A stretch of DNA of 64,000 bases, taken from assembly GCF_014191055.1 (NCBI RefSeq), contig NZ_JACHWB010000003.1:310001-374000 (forward strand), given 5' to 3'. Positions 25,419-33,985 of this stretch are shown here, piece by piece. The DNA comes from Microvirga lupini. Its GTDB lineage: Bacteria > Pseudomonadota > Alphaproteobacteria > Rhizobiales > Beijerinckiaceae. Every line of letters begins with the position of its first letter. Within the stretch, counting starts at the first letter, position 1. A program made the position numbers and the translations under genes. A model generated the notes under the pieces. The model saw only the letters and a program-made list of their open reading frames with translations. It made no database searches and was not told the DNA's origin.

Positions 25419-26261
25419 TCAATAGGCCAGGAACAGGGGGACAGGGCAGTCCTTGAGCAGGGACTGGGTCGTGCCGCCGAGCATCATCTGGCGCAGGCGC
25501 GAATGCACATACGCGCCCATCACGATCATGTCGGCTCGCGTCAGATGCGCATGATTGCGCAGTGCCTCGGCCACATCGCCATTCTGGGCAGGCAAAGACA
25601 AGACATTCACCTGAATGCCATGGCGCGCCAGATGGGGAGCAATCTCGGCTCCGGGGACGGTGTGCGCCAGGTCCTTCTCGCCGGTGACGCTGACCAGTTC
25701 GACCTGCGAGGCCGCCCGGAGGAAAGGCAGGGCGTCGTTGAGGGCCCGCGCGGCCTTGGCGCTGCCGTCCCAAGCCACAAGGATCCGGTCTCCCGCAAAG
25801 GTCTCACGCCCCGGCGGCACAGTGATGAGAGGCCGCCCGCTGTCCGTGAGCACCGCCTCGATCAGCCCGCGGTCGACGGCAAGGGAGATCGGCTCGGCGT
25901 CCAGAATGGTCAGGTCATGGGTCCGGGCCTGGGCTGCGAAGCTCTTGATCAGATCCGGATAGGCCAGGTGCGGTGCCTGTGCGGTGCAGGCAATCCCTGA
26001 GGCGGCCGCCGCCCGCTGCGACGAGTCAGCGACAGCATGCGCCAGGGCGTCGAGCCGGCGGTTCTCGGCCGCGACAAGCCCTTCGGCGAAGTTGCTGATG
26101 AAGGCATGGGTTACGGTCAGCTTCAGCGAGGCGGCCTGAACCGTGACATGGGCTCCAGCCGTACGGGCGAGCGAGAGCCCATAGGCCAAGGCTGAGGAGC
26201 GCTCCTCGGCCTCGCCTTCCTCGGTGATCCCGATCAGAACGCTGTGGATGTTCTGCAGCAT
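25419..26261 (-). CDS. Tandem-domain universal stress protein, second copy type
   Basis: The product is 280 residues, with GGAGGGAG before the ATG. Domain one begins MLQNIHSVLIGITEEGEAEE, domain two near residue 150 with GDRILVAWDGSAKAARAL. The last nucleotide-site motif reads GAYVHSRLRQMMLGGTT: the second Gly of G-x2-G-x9-G is Val here, so ATP binding may be weakened. It is not a close copy of the other USP in this island. It lies 55 bp downstream of the leftward alcohol dehydrogenase gene and is probably cotranscribed with it. Its role is in stress survival by family. Confidence 0.9.
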   Translation of the reverse strand: MLQNIHSVLIGITEEGEAEERSSALAYGLSLARTAGAHVTVQAASLKLTVTHAFISNFAEGLVAAENRRLDALAHAVADSSQRAAAASGIACTAQAPHLAYPDLIKSFAAQARTHDLTILDAEPISLAVDRGLIEAVLTDSGRPLITVPPGRETFAGDRILVAWDGSAKAARALNDALPFLRAASQVELVSVTGEKDLAHTVPGAEIAPHLARHGIQVNVLSLPAQNGDVAEALRNHAHLTRADMIVMGAYVHSRLRQMMLGGTTQSLLKDCPVPLFLAY

Positions 26262-26316
26262 GGTATTCTCCCTCCATAGTAAAATCGCACTTCATGAATG
26301 CAGCCGCACTTCTCGA

Positions 26317-27300
26317 TCATGGGATCAGAACGGCGGCACCCCGGAGGCGCCCGGCTCGAAGATCGTCCAGTGCCTCGTTGGCGGCCTCGAGCCTGTATGT
26401 CACCGTTTCCGTCCTGATCCGGGCCTTCGGCGCAATGGCCAGAAAATCACGGGCGTCCTGGCGGGTGAGGTTCGCCACCGACAGGATCTGCCGCTCCTCC
26501 CACAGCAATCGGTAAGGAAATTGCGGGATGTCGCTCATATGGATGCCGCCGCAGACGACCCGACCGCCCTTGTCCACAGCCTGGAGGGCGCTGGGCACGA
26601 GGTCCCCGACAGGGGCAAAGATGATTGCTGCATCGAGCCGCTCGGGCGGGCTTTCGTCCGAGCCCCCGGTCCAGGCCGCACCGAGCGAGCGGGCGAAGTC
26701 TTGGGCAGCATCGTCGCCCGGACGCGTGAAGGCGAAGACGCGCCGGCCCTGCCACGTGCAGACCTGGGTGATGATGTGGGCGGCCGCCCCGAAGCCGTAG
26801 ATGCCGACCGTCCTGGCGGATCCCGTTGCCACGAGGGAGCGCCATCCGATCAGGCCGGCACAGAGAAGGGGAGCCAGAGCGACGGGAATGCCGGTGTCCG
26901 GCAGGGGGAAGGCATAGGCCGCGTCGGCGACCGCGTGGGACGCGAAGCCCCCATCTCGGGTGTAGCCTGTGAACAGCGGTTCGTCGCATAGGTTCTCCCG
27001 CCCAGAGGCGCAGTAGGGGCAATGGCCGCAGGTGTGGCCGAGCCAAGGAACGCCGACCCGCTCGCCGATGTGAAAGCCTGTCACGCCCTTACCGAGAGCA
27101 TCAATCCGACCGACGATCTCGTGGCCGGGAATAACGGGCAGTTTCGGGTTGGGAAGGTCTCCATCGACCACATGGAGATCGGTGCGGCACACGGCGCATG
27201 CCTCCACCGCGAGGCGGATCTCGCCCAAGTTCGGAGAGGGCAGGGGCCGCTCCTCAAGAAGGAGTGGCGTGCGCACCTCGTGGAGGACCATCGCCTTCAT
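26317..27300 (-). CDS. Zinc-dependent alcohol dehydrogenase (AdhA-like)
   Basis: The product is 327 residues. The catalytic zinc site has Cys in ACAVCRTDLH and PGHEIVGR. The structural zinc loop CGHCPYCASGRENLC is complete, with four cysteines. The cofactor fold shows YGFGAAAH near residue 168 in place of the usual GxGxxG. It is unlike the other alcohol dehydrogenase of the island, which lacks the four-Cys loop. It probably reduces or oxidises short aldehydes and alcohols for redox balance at low oxygen. It sits between a 93-residue small gene upstream (43-bp gap) and the USP gene downstream, all leftward, behind the strongest FixK-like box. Confidence 0.92.
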   Translation of the reverse strand: MKAMVLHEVRTPLLLEERPLPSPNLGEIRLAVEACAVCRTDLHVVDGDLPNPKLPVIPGHEIVGRIDALGKGVTGFHIGERVGVPWLGHTCGHCPYCASGRENLCDEPLFTGYTRDGGFASHAVADAAYAFPLPDTGIPVALAPLLCAGLIGWRSLVATGSARTVGIYGFGAAAHIITQVCTWQGRRVFAFTRPGDDAAQDFARSLGAAWTGGSDESPPERLDAAIIFAPVGDLVPSALQAVDKGGRVVCGGIHMSDIPQFPYRLLWEERQILSVANLTRQDARDFLAIAPKARIRTETVTYRLEAANEALDDLRAGRLRGAAVLIP

Positions 27301-27343
27301 GGACCGGACCTCGTGTCAGCCTGCAACCTCAGGGCCGCGTCGG

Positions 27344-27625
27344 CTAGTCGAAGCAGGCTTTGACCTGCTCCTGCAGCTCTTCGAGCGCCGCAACGTAGGG
27401 TGCACGGCGTTCCTGGCGGTCCCGCCAAAGCTGGGCGATCCTCCTGCGCTTGAGGCTCTCATCGCCCAGGCCGCGTTCGATGGCTTTGAGGCTCTTCTCA
27501 CAGGCAAAGTCGATGTCGGCCAAGTCGGCCAGGAGCGACTGGAGCCTGGGTAGAATGTCAGGCGAATACACACGATCCGTGCTCGATATTTCCTGAAAGC
27601 GCGGGTGCTGCACATCTGTAGACAT
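27344..27625 (-). CDS. Conserved-looking hypothetical protein (93 aa)
   Basis: GAGGAAGCC lies directly before the ATG at 27625. The protein is highly charged and helical: after SSTDRVYSPDILPRLQ, a run of Leu/Asp/Glu/Arg helices (LADLADIDFACEKSLKAIER, then LKRRRIAQLWRDRQERR) ends at EELQEQVKACFD. It could form a coiled coil. No domain is recognised. It heads the leftward unit with the alcohol dehydrogenase and USP genes and is divergent from the small membrane protein across the FixK-like box. Confidence 0.75.
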   Translation of the reverse strand: MSTDVQHPRFQEISSTDRVYSPDILPRLQSLLADLADIDFACEKSLKAIERGLGDESLKRRRIAQLWRDRQERRAPYVAALEELQEQVKACFD

Positions 27626-27672
27626 GGCTTCCTCGCTGGTGTTCTCGTTCTTGAGACGCTTCCTTTTGCGCT

Positions 27673-27706
27673 GTTAATCTAAGTTAAGCAGGATAATTGG
27701 ATTAAC
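27673..27706. promoter_or_regulatory. Inverted repeat in the divergent promoter region
   Basis: GTTAATC (27673-27679) and GATTAAC (27700-27706) are perfect inverted arms separated by 20 bases. They sit ~50 bp before the start codon of the leftward 93-residue gene, in an AT-rich patch. Confidence 0.35.
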
Positions 27707-27777
27707 CTGAGGCAGCTTGGCGGTCGTCTCTGTAGAACAGGGCCGGTCGATGTTGAGCCGGTTCGTTCGCACCAGCC

Positions 27778-27791
27778 TTGATCCCGATCAA
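27778..27791. promoter_or_regulatory. Perfect FNR/FixK box
   Basis: TTGAT-CCCG-ATCAA fits the consensus at all ten positions. It is 93 bp before the rightward gene at 27885 and 152 bp before the leftward gene at 27625. A perfect match is expected far less than once by chance in 64 kb. Confidence 0.75.
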
Positions 27792-27884
27792 AAAAAGCCG
27801 ATGAAAAGGTGGTATACTCGACGCGTGTCTTGGTGCTGATGCAGCATTAGGCTTTGTGATCTCCAACCTGCAGGGGAGGAAGAC

Positions 27885-28082
27885 ATGATCGGATGGGTCG
27901 TTCGCCTCTTGATGATTGCGGCAGGTGCCGTGACGAGCTGGTTCGTGGCCAAAGACGCCGTGAACTTCGGCGTCGTCCAAATGATGGTGGGGCTCCTGCT
28001 GCTGACCCTCATCGTGGCCGTACTGGCGTTCTGGCCGTCCCACTGGACGATCCGGCTGAATCGCCTGCAGAGGTCCCGATAG
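27885..28082 (+). CDS. Small two-span membrane protein (65 aa)
   Basis: GGGGAGGAAG precedes the ATG at 27885. Two hydrophobic spans are visible, about residues 3-22 (GWVVRLLMIAAGAVTSWFV) and 32-51 (MVGLLLLTLIVAVLAFW), joined by a short loop. The C-terminal tail is basic (RLNRLQRSR), which fits the positive-inside rule for a hairpin topology. No family was recognised. It is the first gene downstream of the perfect FixK-like box and precedes the pyridoxamine-oxidase-fold gene by 55 bp, probably in one unit. Confidence 0.75.
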   Translation: MIGWVVRLLMIAAGAVTSWFVAKDAVNFGVVQMMVGLLLLTLIVAVLAFWPSHWTIRLNRLQRSR

Positions 28083-28137
28083 CTGACCCCTATCAGTTCA
28101 TTCCGCGTTGGATTGCGCGCCATCATGGAGGCGGCAG

Positions 28138-28689
28138 ATGCACGAGGACATCAGACGGAAGATCCTGACGCTGCTGGACCAGCACCGGATCATGACGGTT
28201 GCCACCCTGAGACCCGACGGCTGGCCCCAGGCGACCACCGTCGGCTACGCCAGCGAGGGCCTCACCCTCTACTTCCTGTGCGGCCTGGACAGCCAGAAGG
28301 CAGCCAACCTGTCGCGGGATGATCGCGTGTCTCTGACGATTGACCACGACACGTCGGACATCATGGCGATCTCCGGCCTGTCGCTGGCGGGGCATGCGCA
28401 GGCGGTGACTGACCCGGCCGATGCGGGTAGGGTGATGAAGATGCTGGTGCGGAAGTATCCCGAACAGACCTCCCTGTCAGGACCAATGCCGAGCCCGGGT
28501 GAGATCCGCATCTTCCGCGTGACACCGACGGTCATCTCGGTGCTCGACTACTCCAAGGGCTTCGGACACTCCGATCTGGTCAGCATTTCCGACGACTTTG
28601 AGGAGGCTCCGGATGCTGTCGAGGAAGCCGATCTCGAGTCGTTCCCAGCCAGCGATCCGCCCGCGTGGACACGAACCACATCGCGATAG
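28138..28689 (+). CDS. Pyridoxamine 5'-phosphate oxidase-fold protein
   Basis: The product is 183 residues from the ATG at 28138, with GGAGGCGG before it; an in-frame TTG at 28108 is rejected. The split-barrel flavin-binding fold is visible: ILTLLDQHRIMTVATLRPDG, WPQATTVGYASEGLTLYFL, and SQKAANLSRDDRVSLTID. These are the usual strands of PNPOx-like FMN or F420 proteins. A C-terminal tail ends ESFPASDPPAWT, a short motif I associate with several rhizobial proteins. The substrate is unknown. It shares the FixK-controlled rightward unit with the small membrane protein. Confidence 0.85.
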   Translation: MHEDIRRKILTLLDQHRIMTVATLRPDGWPQATTVGYASEGLTLYFLCGLDSQKAANLSRDDRVSLTIDHDTSDIMAISGLSLAGHAQAVTDPADAGRVMKMLVRKYPEQTSLSGPMPSPGEIRIFRVTPTVISVLDYSKGFGHSDLVSISDDFEEAPDAVEEADLESFPASDPPAWTRTTSR

Positions 28690-28773
28690 ATCGAGGCCCG
28701 TCGTGAAATCGCTCCGGGACATCATTCCCTGTCACGGTGCGCCAGAGGTCTTGGAAACCGTAGAGGAAGATCC

Positions 28774-28926
28774 ATGCATCCGGAGGATCTGAGCTTTAGG
28801 AACCGGGCCGACGCCGGACGTGCGCTTGTCCCCCATTTGATGTCCTATGCTGCGCAGCACCCGGTCGTGCTCGCGCTTCCCCACGGCGGCGTCCCGGTGG
28901 CGTGCGAGGTCTGTTTGCTCGACTGA
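28774..28926 (+). pseudogene. Truncated phosphoribosyltransferase-like gene
   Basis: GAGGAAGATCC precedes the ATG. The reading frame of 50 codons starts MHPEDLSFRNRADAGRALVP and reaches VVLALPHGGVPVACEVCLLD, then stops. This is the N-terminal beta-strand and PxGGVPV segment of the stress-cluster phosphoribosyltransferase family, whose full proteins exceed 200 residues. The later PRPP-binding loop is absent. Nothing downstream continues it in any frame that I recognise. It appears to be a decayed member of the island. Confidence 0.6.
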
Positions 28927-29173
28927 CCGAGCGATTTGCGTGTACGAGTGCTCCACCACCCGCAAGTGGCCGTCATGCTTAAATGTCGCAGGCTCGGACT
29001 GCGCTATGTCTGCAGTGAGCGGGAGCGCCAAGAGGAGCTGCACGGGCCCTATGAGGGTACGGTGTGCGACCACAGCTTCACTTCATTGCGTCATAAGCAC
29101 AATGATCTCCTTCTGATCCTGAATGGATGCTGAGGAAAAGTGCCTTTCATTCGAGGCGGCGGCTGGAGCAAAC

Positions 29174-29779
29174 CTATCTTCTTGCCGTTTTGCCCATCGG
29201 CTTGGAAGTCTGCACCGGCAGCATCAGGTGTTCGTAGGGTGTGCCCGCCCACATGACGTAGGGCCGAGAGGTGTCTGGCATCGCAGCACGCGGATAGCCT
29301 TCCATCATGCCCTTGGCTCCGACCACCATGACGTGAGGACCAGTCTTGACCCAATTGTTGTTCGGTTCGGGCTGTTGCGCATAGGGATCGGTATTGCTGG
29401 CGTCCGTGCCCCCTGCCAACATGTACATGAAGCCGACCTTCCCGGCGGGCGGGTCCTTATGCTCGATCCAAGCCTGCGCCCAAGCCATGGCGTTCTCATC
29501 ACCGCACATGGGATCGGGACCTGGGGTGCTAGGATTGTCCGCCATGCAGGTGAAGTTATTCGTCCCCTTCCGGACACTGCGTATCTTGCCTTCTTTGGAC
29601 ACGTCAATAATGGTCGCGTCCTTGGCAATGGCAGGTGGGGCCGCCGCCATGGCACTTCTGATAATTTCCTGGTCACTGGATGACCTGGGCATCGTGTGCT
29701 GCTGTGCCGAGACTGAGCTAAGCGTAGCCACCGACAGAACGCTGCACGCGAACCAAGCGAGGGTGTGATGCCTGTTCAT
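29174..29779 (-). CDS. Exported hypothetical protein (201 aa)
   Basis: CAGGAGTG precedes the ATG. A signal peptide (MNRHHTLAWFACSVLSVATLSSVSA) leads to a mature protein of ~175 residues with IIRSAMAAAPPAIAKDATII, then FTCMADNP, PMCGDENAMAWAQAW and a Gly/Pro-rich C-terminal half (GTDASNTDPYAQQ, HVMVVGAKGMMEGYP). Two cysteines in the mature part could pair in the periplasm. It looks like a conserved family of secreted proteins in rhizobia, but I cannot assign a function. No FixK-like box precedes it. Confidence 0.72.
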   Translation of the reverse strand: MNRHHTLAWFACSVLSVATLSSVSAQQHTMPRSSSDQEIIRSAMAAAPPAIAKDATIIDVSKEGKIRSVRKGTNNFTCMADNPSTPGPDPMCGDENAMAWAQAWIEHKDPPAGKVGFMYMLAGGTDASNTDPYAQQPEPNNNWVKTGPHVMVVGAKGMMEGYPRAAMPDTSRPYVMWAGTPYEHLMLPVQTSKPMGKTARR

Positions 29780-30206
29780 GGCTCACTCCTGTCAACGTGC
29801 GACTAATATATCTAGCATACTCCTATTGGCGTAAGCTGACGAGTGATCCCCGTGGAGTGGGCTTGGCTGCAAGGGTTGAAGATTAACTGGCCCACGAGGC
29901 CTCGTTGCTTCATGCCCGCAATGACCCAGACGCGTGCTCCGGTGGAGCATTTCCGCCGATGCTACACGGCGCCTTGTGACTGAGGCGCACGGATCTATGT
30001 CGGACGAGCAGCTCCCCCTGGTGATGGCCGCAATAGGAGAAACGTGGGAGGCGGAGCGTAGACTGACCCTGGCGGGTCAGGGTCTGCTAGGTAGCAGGCG
30101 AATCCGCCGGCGGGTAGGGAAACCAGATTGTCAGGAGCGGGCCAAAGCCTGTTAGCAGCCCCACCTCGGTTCGGTAGGGCTGCTACGCGTTCTTCCGCTT
30201 GGCGGC
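29780..30206. other. Gap with structured but non-coding sequence
   Basis: No supported gene. A 74-codon rightward frame at 29934 starts with GTG and has no ribosome-binding site. The end of the gap has a strong stem-loop (TAGCAGCCC/GGGCTGCTA, 30153-30185) downstream of csbD, and a smaller one (TGACCC/GGGTCA) near 30064-30079. These could be terminator structures for csbD, although no T-run follows. Confidence 0.35.
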
Positions 30207-30383
30207 CTACTTCTTGAGCGCGTCCTTGGCGCTGCCCATGGCATTCTGGGCTTTGCCCTTGGCTTGGTCCAGCTTGCCTTCGGTCTGCATCTTGGTGTCG
30301 CCGGTCATGTCGCCGGCGGCTTGCTTCATCTTGCCGCCGGCGCGGGTGGCGGCGCCCTTCACACGATCTTTGTCCATCGGCAT
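30207..30383 (-). CDS. CsbD-family stress protein
   Basis: The product is 58 residues from the ATG at 30383, which GGAGGAAG precedes; a start at 30425 lacks this site. The sequence MPMDKDRVKGAATRAGGKMK, then TGDTKMQTEGKLDQAKGKAQ is the CsbD pattern of Lys/Ala/Gly-rich helices. CsbD-like proteins are small hydrophilic proteins induced in general stress, of unknown mechanism. Composition is strongly biased, so recognition relies on the KxxGKxDQxKGK pattern, which is clear. It is the last recognisable gene before the degraded right end of the island. Confidence 0.88.
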   Translation of the reverse strand: MPMDKDRVKGAATRAGGKMKQAAGDMTGDTKMQTEGKLDQAKGKAQNAMGSAKDALKK

Positions 30384-30991
30384 GGCTTCCTCCGGGGAGA
30401 TCAGACGCGGATCTGCGTCAGACAATCAACCCGTAGGCTGGCAAGCCCGTTCCTCTGTGAAGTGTCACAGCCCGGCCAGTGGGCGAGCGGCTGTCCGTCG
30501 CTGTCCCCTGACCCGACACCGAAGCTTCCCCGCTGCGCTTAACTCGGCAGTTTCTGGAGTGGTGAGGGTTGCGGAAGCCGCGCTTGCCCCTTCTGCCAGA
30601 CTTCGTCGCCCTTGCCGACAACTTCGTTCCAGAACCGGATGAACTCCTCCTCGTGCTCTTTGCGCGGTCTCGAAGAACCATGACCGGCACAAGGCATCCG
30701 GGCGATAGCTGGCTTGGTGACCAAAATGGATCCCGCCGGGAGACTACGTGGCCATGGGGCCGCCTTTCCTGTGGTAAGGAGATACCCGAGTCGGATCACA
30801 GCTGTAACCAAGCGCTTAAGCCATCTTTGTCGAAGCCCTAGCCGGGGCTCCCGTAGTGGATAGCTCGGCTGTTTCGCGTTCGCCGGCTTGGAGACCCAAG
30901 TGCCTTTCCCGGTGTTCCTTACCAGAGAGGGAAGCGGGATCGTCCGGCAAGGCGTCCCCTCCCACGTGCCGTGAATCGCGCAACCGATTCG
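30384..30991. other. Degraded right arm of the island
   Basis: No intact gene is seen on either strand. Short open frames have no start sites and no recognisable domains. It lies between csbD and the recombinase remnant. Confidence 0.4.
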
Positions 30992-31168
30992 TCAGCGAGC
31001 CTTTCGCGTTACGCGTAGCAGGAGGCCTGGGGAGGTCGTATCGACCAACTGGTGGCCGCGATCCTGGACACGCCCGTTCACGACTATTGCCTCCGCCCAC
31101 TTAATGTGACCCACGGTCAACTTGAAGCGTTCTCGGGTGTACGTTCCCAAGCTGGGCTCGGAGGACAT
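30992..31168 (-). pseudogene. N-terminal remnant of a tyrosine recombinase (integrase)
   Basis: A 58-codon frame beginning [20 protein letters not shown] contains DRGHQLVDTTSPGLLLRVTR before its stop. From memory this matches the arm-binding (DUF4102-type) N-terminus of phage and island integrases, which reads ...DxxxPGLxLRVTxxGxKxF. No catalytic core (Arg, His-x-x-Arg, Tyr) follows in any frame. It sits ~150 bp from the tRNA-Gly remnant, the usual position of an island integrase. Identification rests on one short motif, so it needs a profile search. Confidence 0.5.
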
Positions 31169-31320
31169 TCGAAGGTTCGACAGGTAGATCCGCAGTGATA
31201 AACACGAGCCACGAATCGCCGGCAACCGGGCAGGGGAGCCCGGATTGTGGAAAATGCCAGGAAGCACAAGGGTTTATTATGGGTGTTAGGCCGATGAGAG
31301 GGACTTGAAGCGATGTTGGC

Positions 31321-31368
31321 CAGCTTTCCATGCTGAATACGGGGTCGCTTCCCGTCAGCCGCTCCACC
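31321..31368. repeat. Right attachment repeat (attR-like), degenerate tRNA-Gly 3' half
   Basis: The bases here repeat the 3' half of tRNA-Gly (13075-13124): CAGCTTTCCATGCTGAATAC, then GTCGCTTCCC and CCGCTCCACC, with six mismatches and a two-base gap. There is no 5' half, so it is not a functional tRNA. It closes an 18.2-kb interval whose other end is the intact tRNA. Confidence 0.75.
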
Positions 31369-31596
31369 TTCCTCTGCATGCCCTGCCTCCCTTGTAATTT
31401 GCGGCTGAAGTGCCTTTATGCAGACCAAACACTCCTCAAAGGGAGGGGGCGGCGATCTTGCCTTCATTACGTGAAGGATCAGGTTATCGGGCATTAGGTT
31501 CTGCAATATCGAAATTCGCTCTTGCGCAAAGAGCGCAACCGCAATATCGGGACGCCCTAGGTTTTTTGTTCCTGGCCTCTGTAAGGTAGAAATCAC
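31369..31596. promoter_or_regulatory. Upstream leader of tuf-1
   Basis: It contains a stem-loop (CGCTCTT 31517-31523 with AAGAGCG 31529-31535) flanked by two direct copies of GCAATATCG (31503-31511, 31541-31549). It must hold a tuf promoter or leader, since the island now separates tuf-1 from the tRNA genes. Confidence 0.4.
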
Positions 31597-32787
<1,191 letters not shown>

Positions 32788-32794
32788 TGAGATC

Positions 32795-32818
32795 CAGGTG
32801 GCGGGTTTCCGCCACCTG
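32795..32818 (+). terminator. Stem-loop after tuf-1 (attenuator or processing site)
   Basis: CAGGTGGCGG-GTTT-CCGCCACCTG is a perfect 10-bp hairpin just after the stop. It lacks a T-run, so partial termination or RNA processing before tRNA-Trp is more likely than full termination. Confidence 0.5.
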
Positions 32819-32829
32819 TTGACCGCCGG

Positions 32830-32906
32830 AGGAGTGTAGCTCAATCGGCTAGAGCACCGGTCTCCAAAACCGGGGGTTGGGGGTTCGAGTCCCTCCACTC
32901 CTGCCA
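32830..32906 (+). tRNA. tRNA-Trp (anticodon CCA)
   Basis: AGGAGTG pairs with CACTCCT, then GCCA. The anticodon loop CTCCAAA gives CCA. The tuf-tRNA-Trp-secE-nusG order is common in alphaproteobacteria. Confidence 0.97.
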
Positions 32907-33068
32907 GCGGTCGACAAAGCGGGCGTTTTGCTCTAAAGAGCGCTCCGCAGATGGTTTGAACAGGTGGCGCGAGGCTTGAGAAACAGCCTCGCGCCCCTTC
33001 AATTTGGGCTCAAGCGTGCCCTCAGAGGACGTTCGCTGCCGCTCTTAAGGCGGGGCGGGCGCAGAGAA

Positions 33069-33269
33069 ATGGCGAAGACGAACCCGTTCGATTTCATACA
33101 GCAGGTCCGCTCGGAAGCCGCGAAGGTGACCTGGCCGACGCGCAAGGAGACCATGATCACGACCGCCATGGTGTTCGTGATGGTGGTGGTTGCCAGCATC
33201 TTTTTTCTGGTCGTCGATCAGGCGATCGGCTGGGGCGTCCGCTCGGTGATTCTTGGGCTTGGCGGTTAA
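33069..33269 (+). CDS. secE: Preprotein translocase subunit SecE
   Basis: The product is 66 residues from the ATG at 33069; the in-frame extension to 32964 lacks homology. It has an N-terminal amphipathic helix, VTWPTRKETM, and one transmembrane span (MVFVMVVVASIFFLVVDQ). This is the short single-span alphaproteobacterial form. It stabilises SecY in the inner membrane. It is 12 bp before nusG. Confidence 0.95.
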   Translation: MAKTNPFDFIQQVRSEAAKVTWPTRKETMITTAMVFVMVVVASIFFLVVDQAIGWGVRSVILGLGG

Positions 33270-33281
33270 GGGGTGGATGCA

Positions 33282-33815
33282 ATGACGAAGCGTTGGTACA
33301 TCGTCCACGCCTATTCCAACTTCGAGAACAAGGTCGCCCAGTCGATCAAGGACCAGGCCGCCCAGCGTGGCCTTGAGGACAAGTTCGACGAGGTCATGGT
33401 TCCGACCGAGAAGGTCGTCGAGGTACGCCGCGGCCGCAAGGTCGATACCGAGCGCAAGTTCTTCCCGGGCTATGTGCTGGTGAAGTGCGACCTGACCGAC
33501 GAGGTTTACCACCTCATCAAGAATACCCCGAAGGTGACGGGCTTCCTGGGCGCCGACAAGTCCAAGCCGGTTCCGATCCCGGATCGTGAGGCCGAGCGGA
33601 TCAAGGGCCAGGTGGCCGAGGGTGTCGACCACCCGAAGCCCTCCGTCAGCTTCGAGATCGGCGAGCAGGTCCGCGTCTCCGACGGGCCGTTCGCCTCGTT
33701 CAATGGCGTCGTCGAGGAAGTCGACCACGCCCGGGCCCGCCTCAAGGTAGCAGTGTCCATCTTCGGCCGCGCGACGCCGGTCGAACTCGAATACGGTCAG
33801 GTCGAAAAGGTCTGA
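33282..33815 (+). CDS. nusG: Transcription termination/antitermination factor NusG
   Basis: The product is 177 residues from ATG 33282 (MTKRWYIVHAYSNFENKVA), which AAGGGG precedes; a GTG at 33273 is in frame but less likely. The NGN domain covers ~1-120 with FFPGYVLV, and the KOW domain covers ~125-177 (VRVSDGPFASFNGVVEEVD). It couples RNA polymerase to Rho and ribosomes. Confidence 0.97.
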   Translation: MTKRWYIVHAYSNFENKVAQSIKDQAAQRGLEDKFDEVMVPTEKVVEVRRGRKVDTERKFFPGYVLVKCDLTDEVYHLIKNTPKVTGFLGADKSKPVPIPDREAERIKGQVAEGVDHPKPSVSFEIGEQVRVSDGPFASFNGVVEEVDHARARLKVAVSIFGRATPVELEYGQVEKV

Positions 33816-33985
33816 TCGGCGGGAAGTGGCACCTTTCTGGTGGCACTTTCCAGGCTCTCCGAGAGGGCCTTTCATCCGCGGGAGGTCTGCCCGGTTGCCA
33901 GCCGGGGTTTTGGGACTGGACCGCGATCTGCAACTGCCATTCCGTTCGGTAGGCTCCGGGCGGGTGGTCCATTAGGAGCAGTCCT

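Noticed and set aside
29934-30155. 74-codon frame near csbD
   Set aside because: It begins with GTG without a ribosome-binding site and shows no conserved features.
30539-30811. Frame ending EEFIRFWNEVVGKGDEVWQKG
   Set aside because: Part of it looks protein-like, but there is no start signal, and the sequence could be a decayed remnant; not enough to name.
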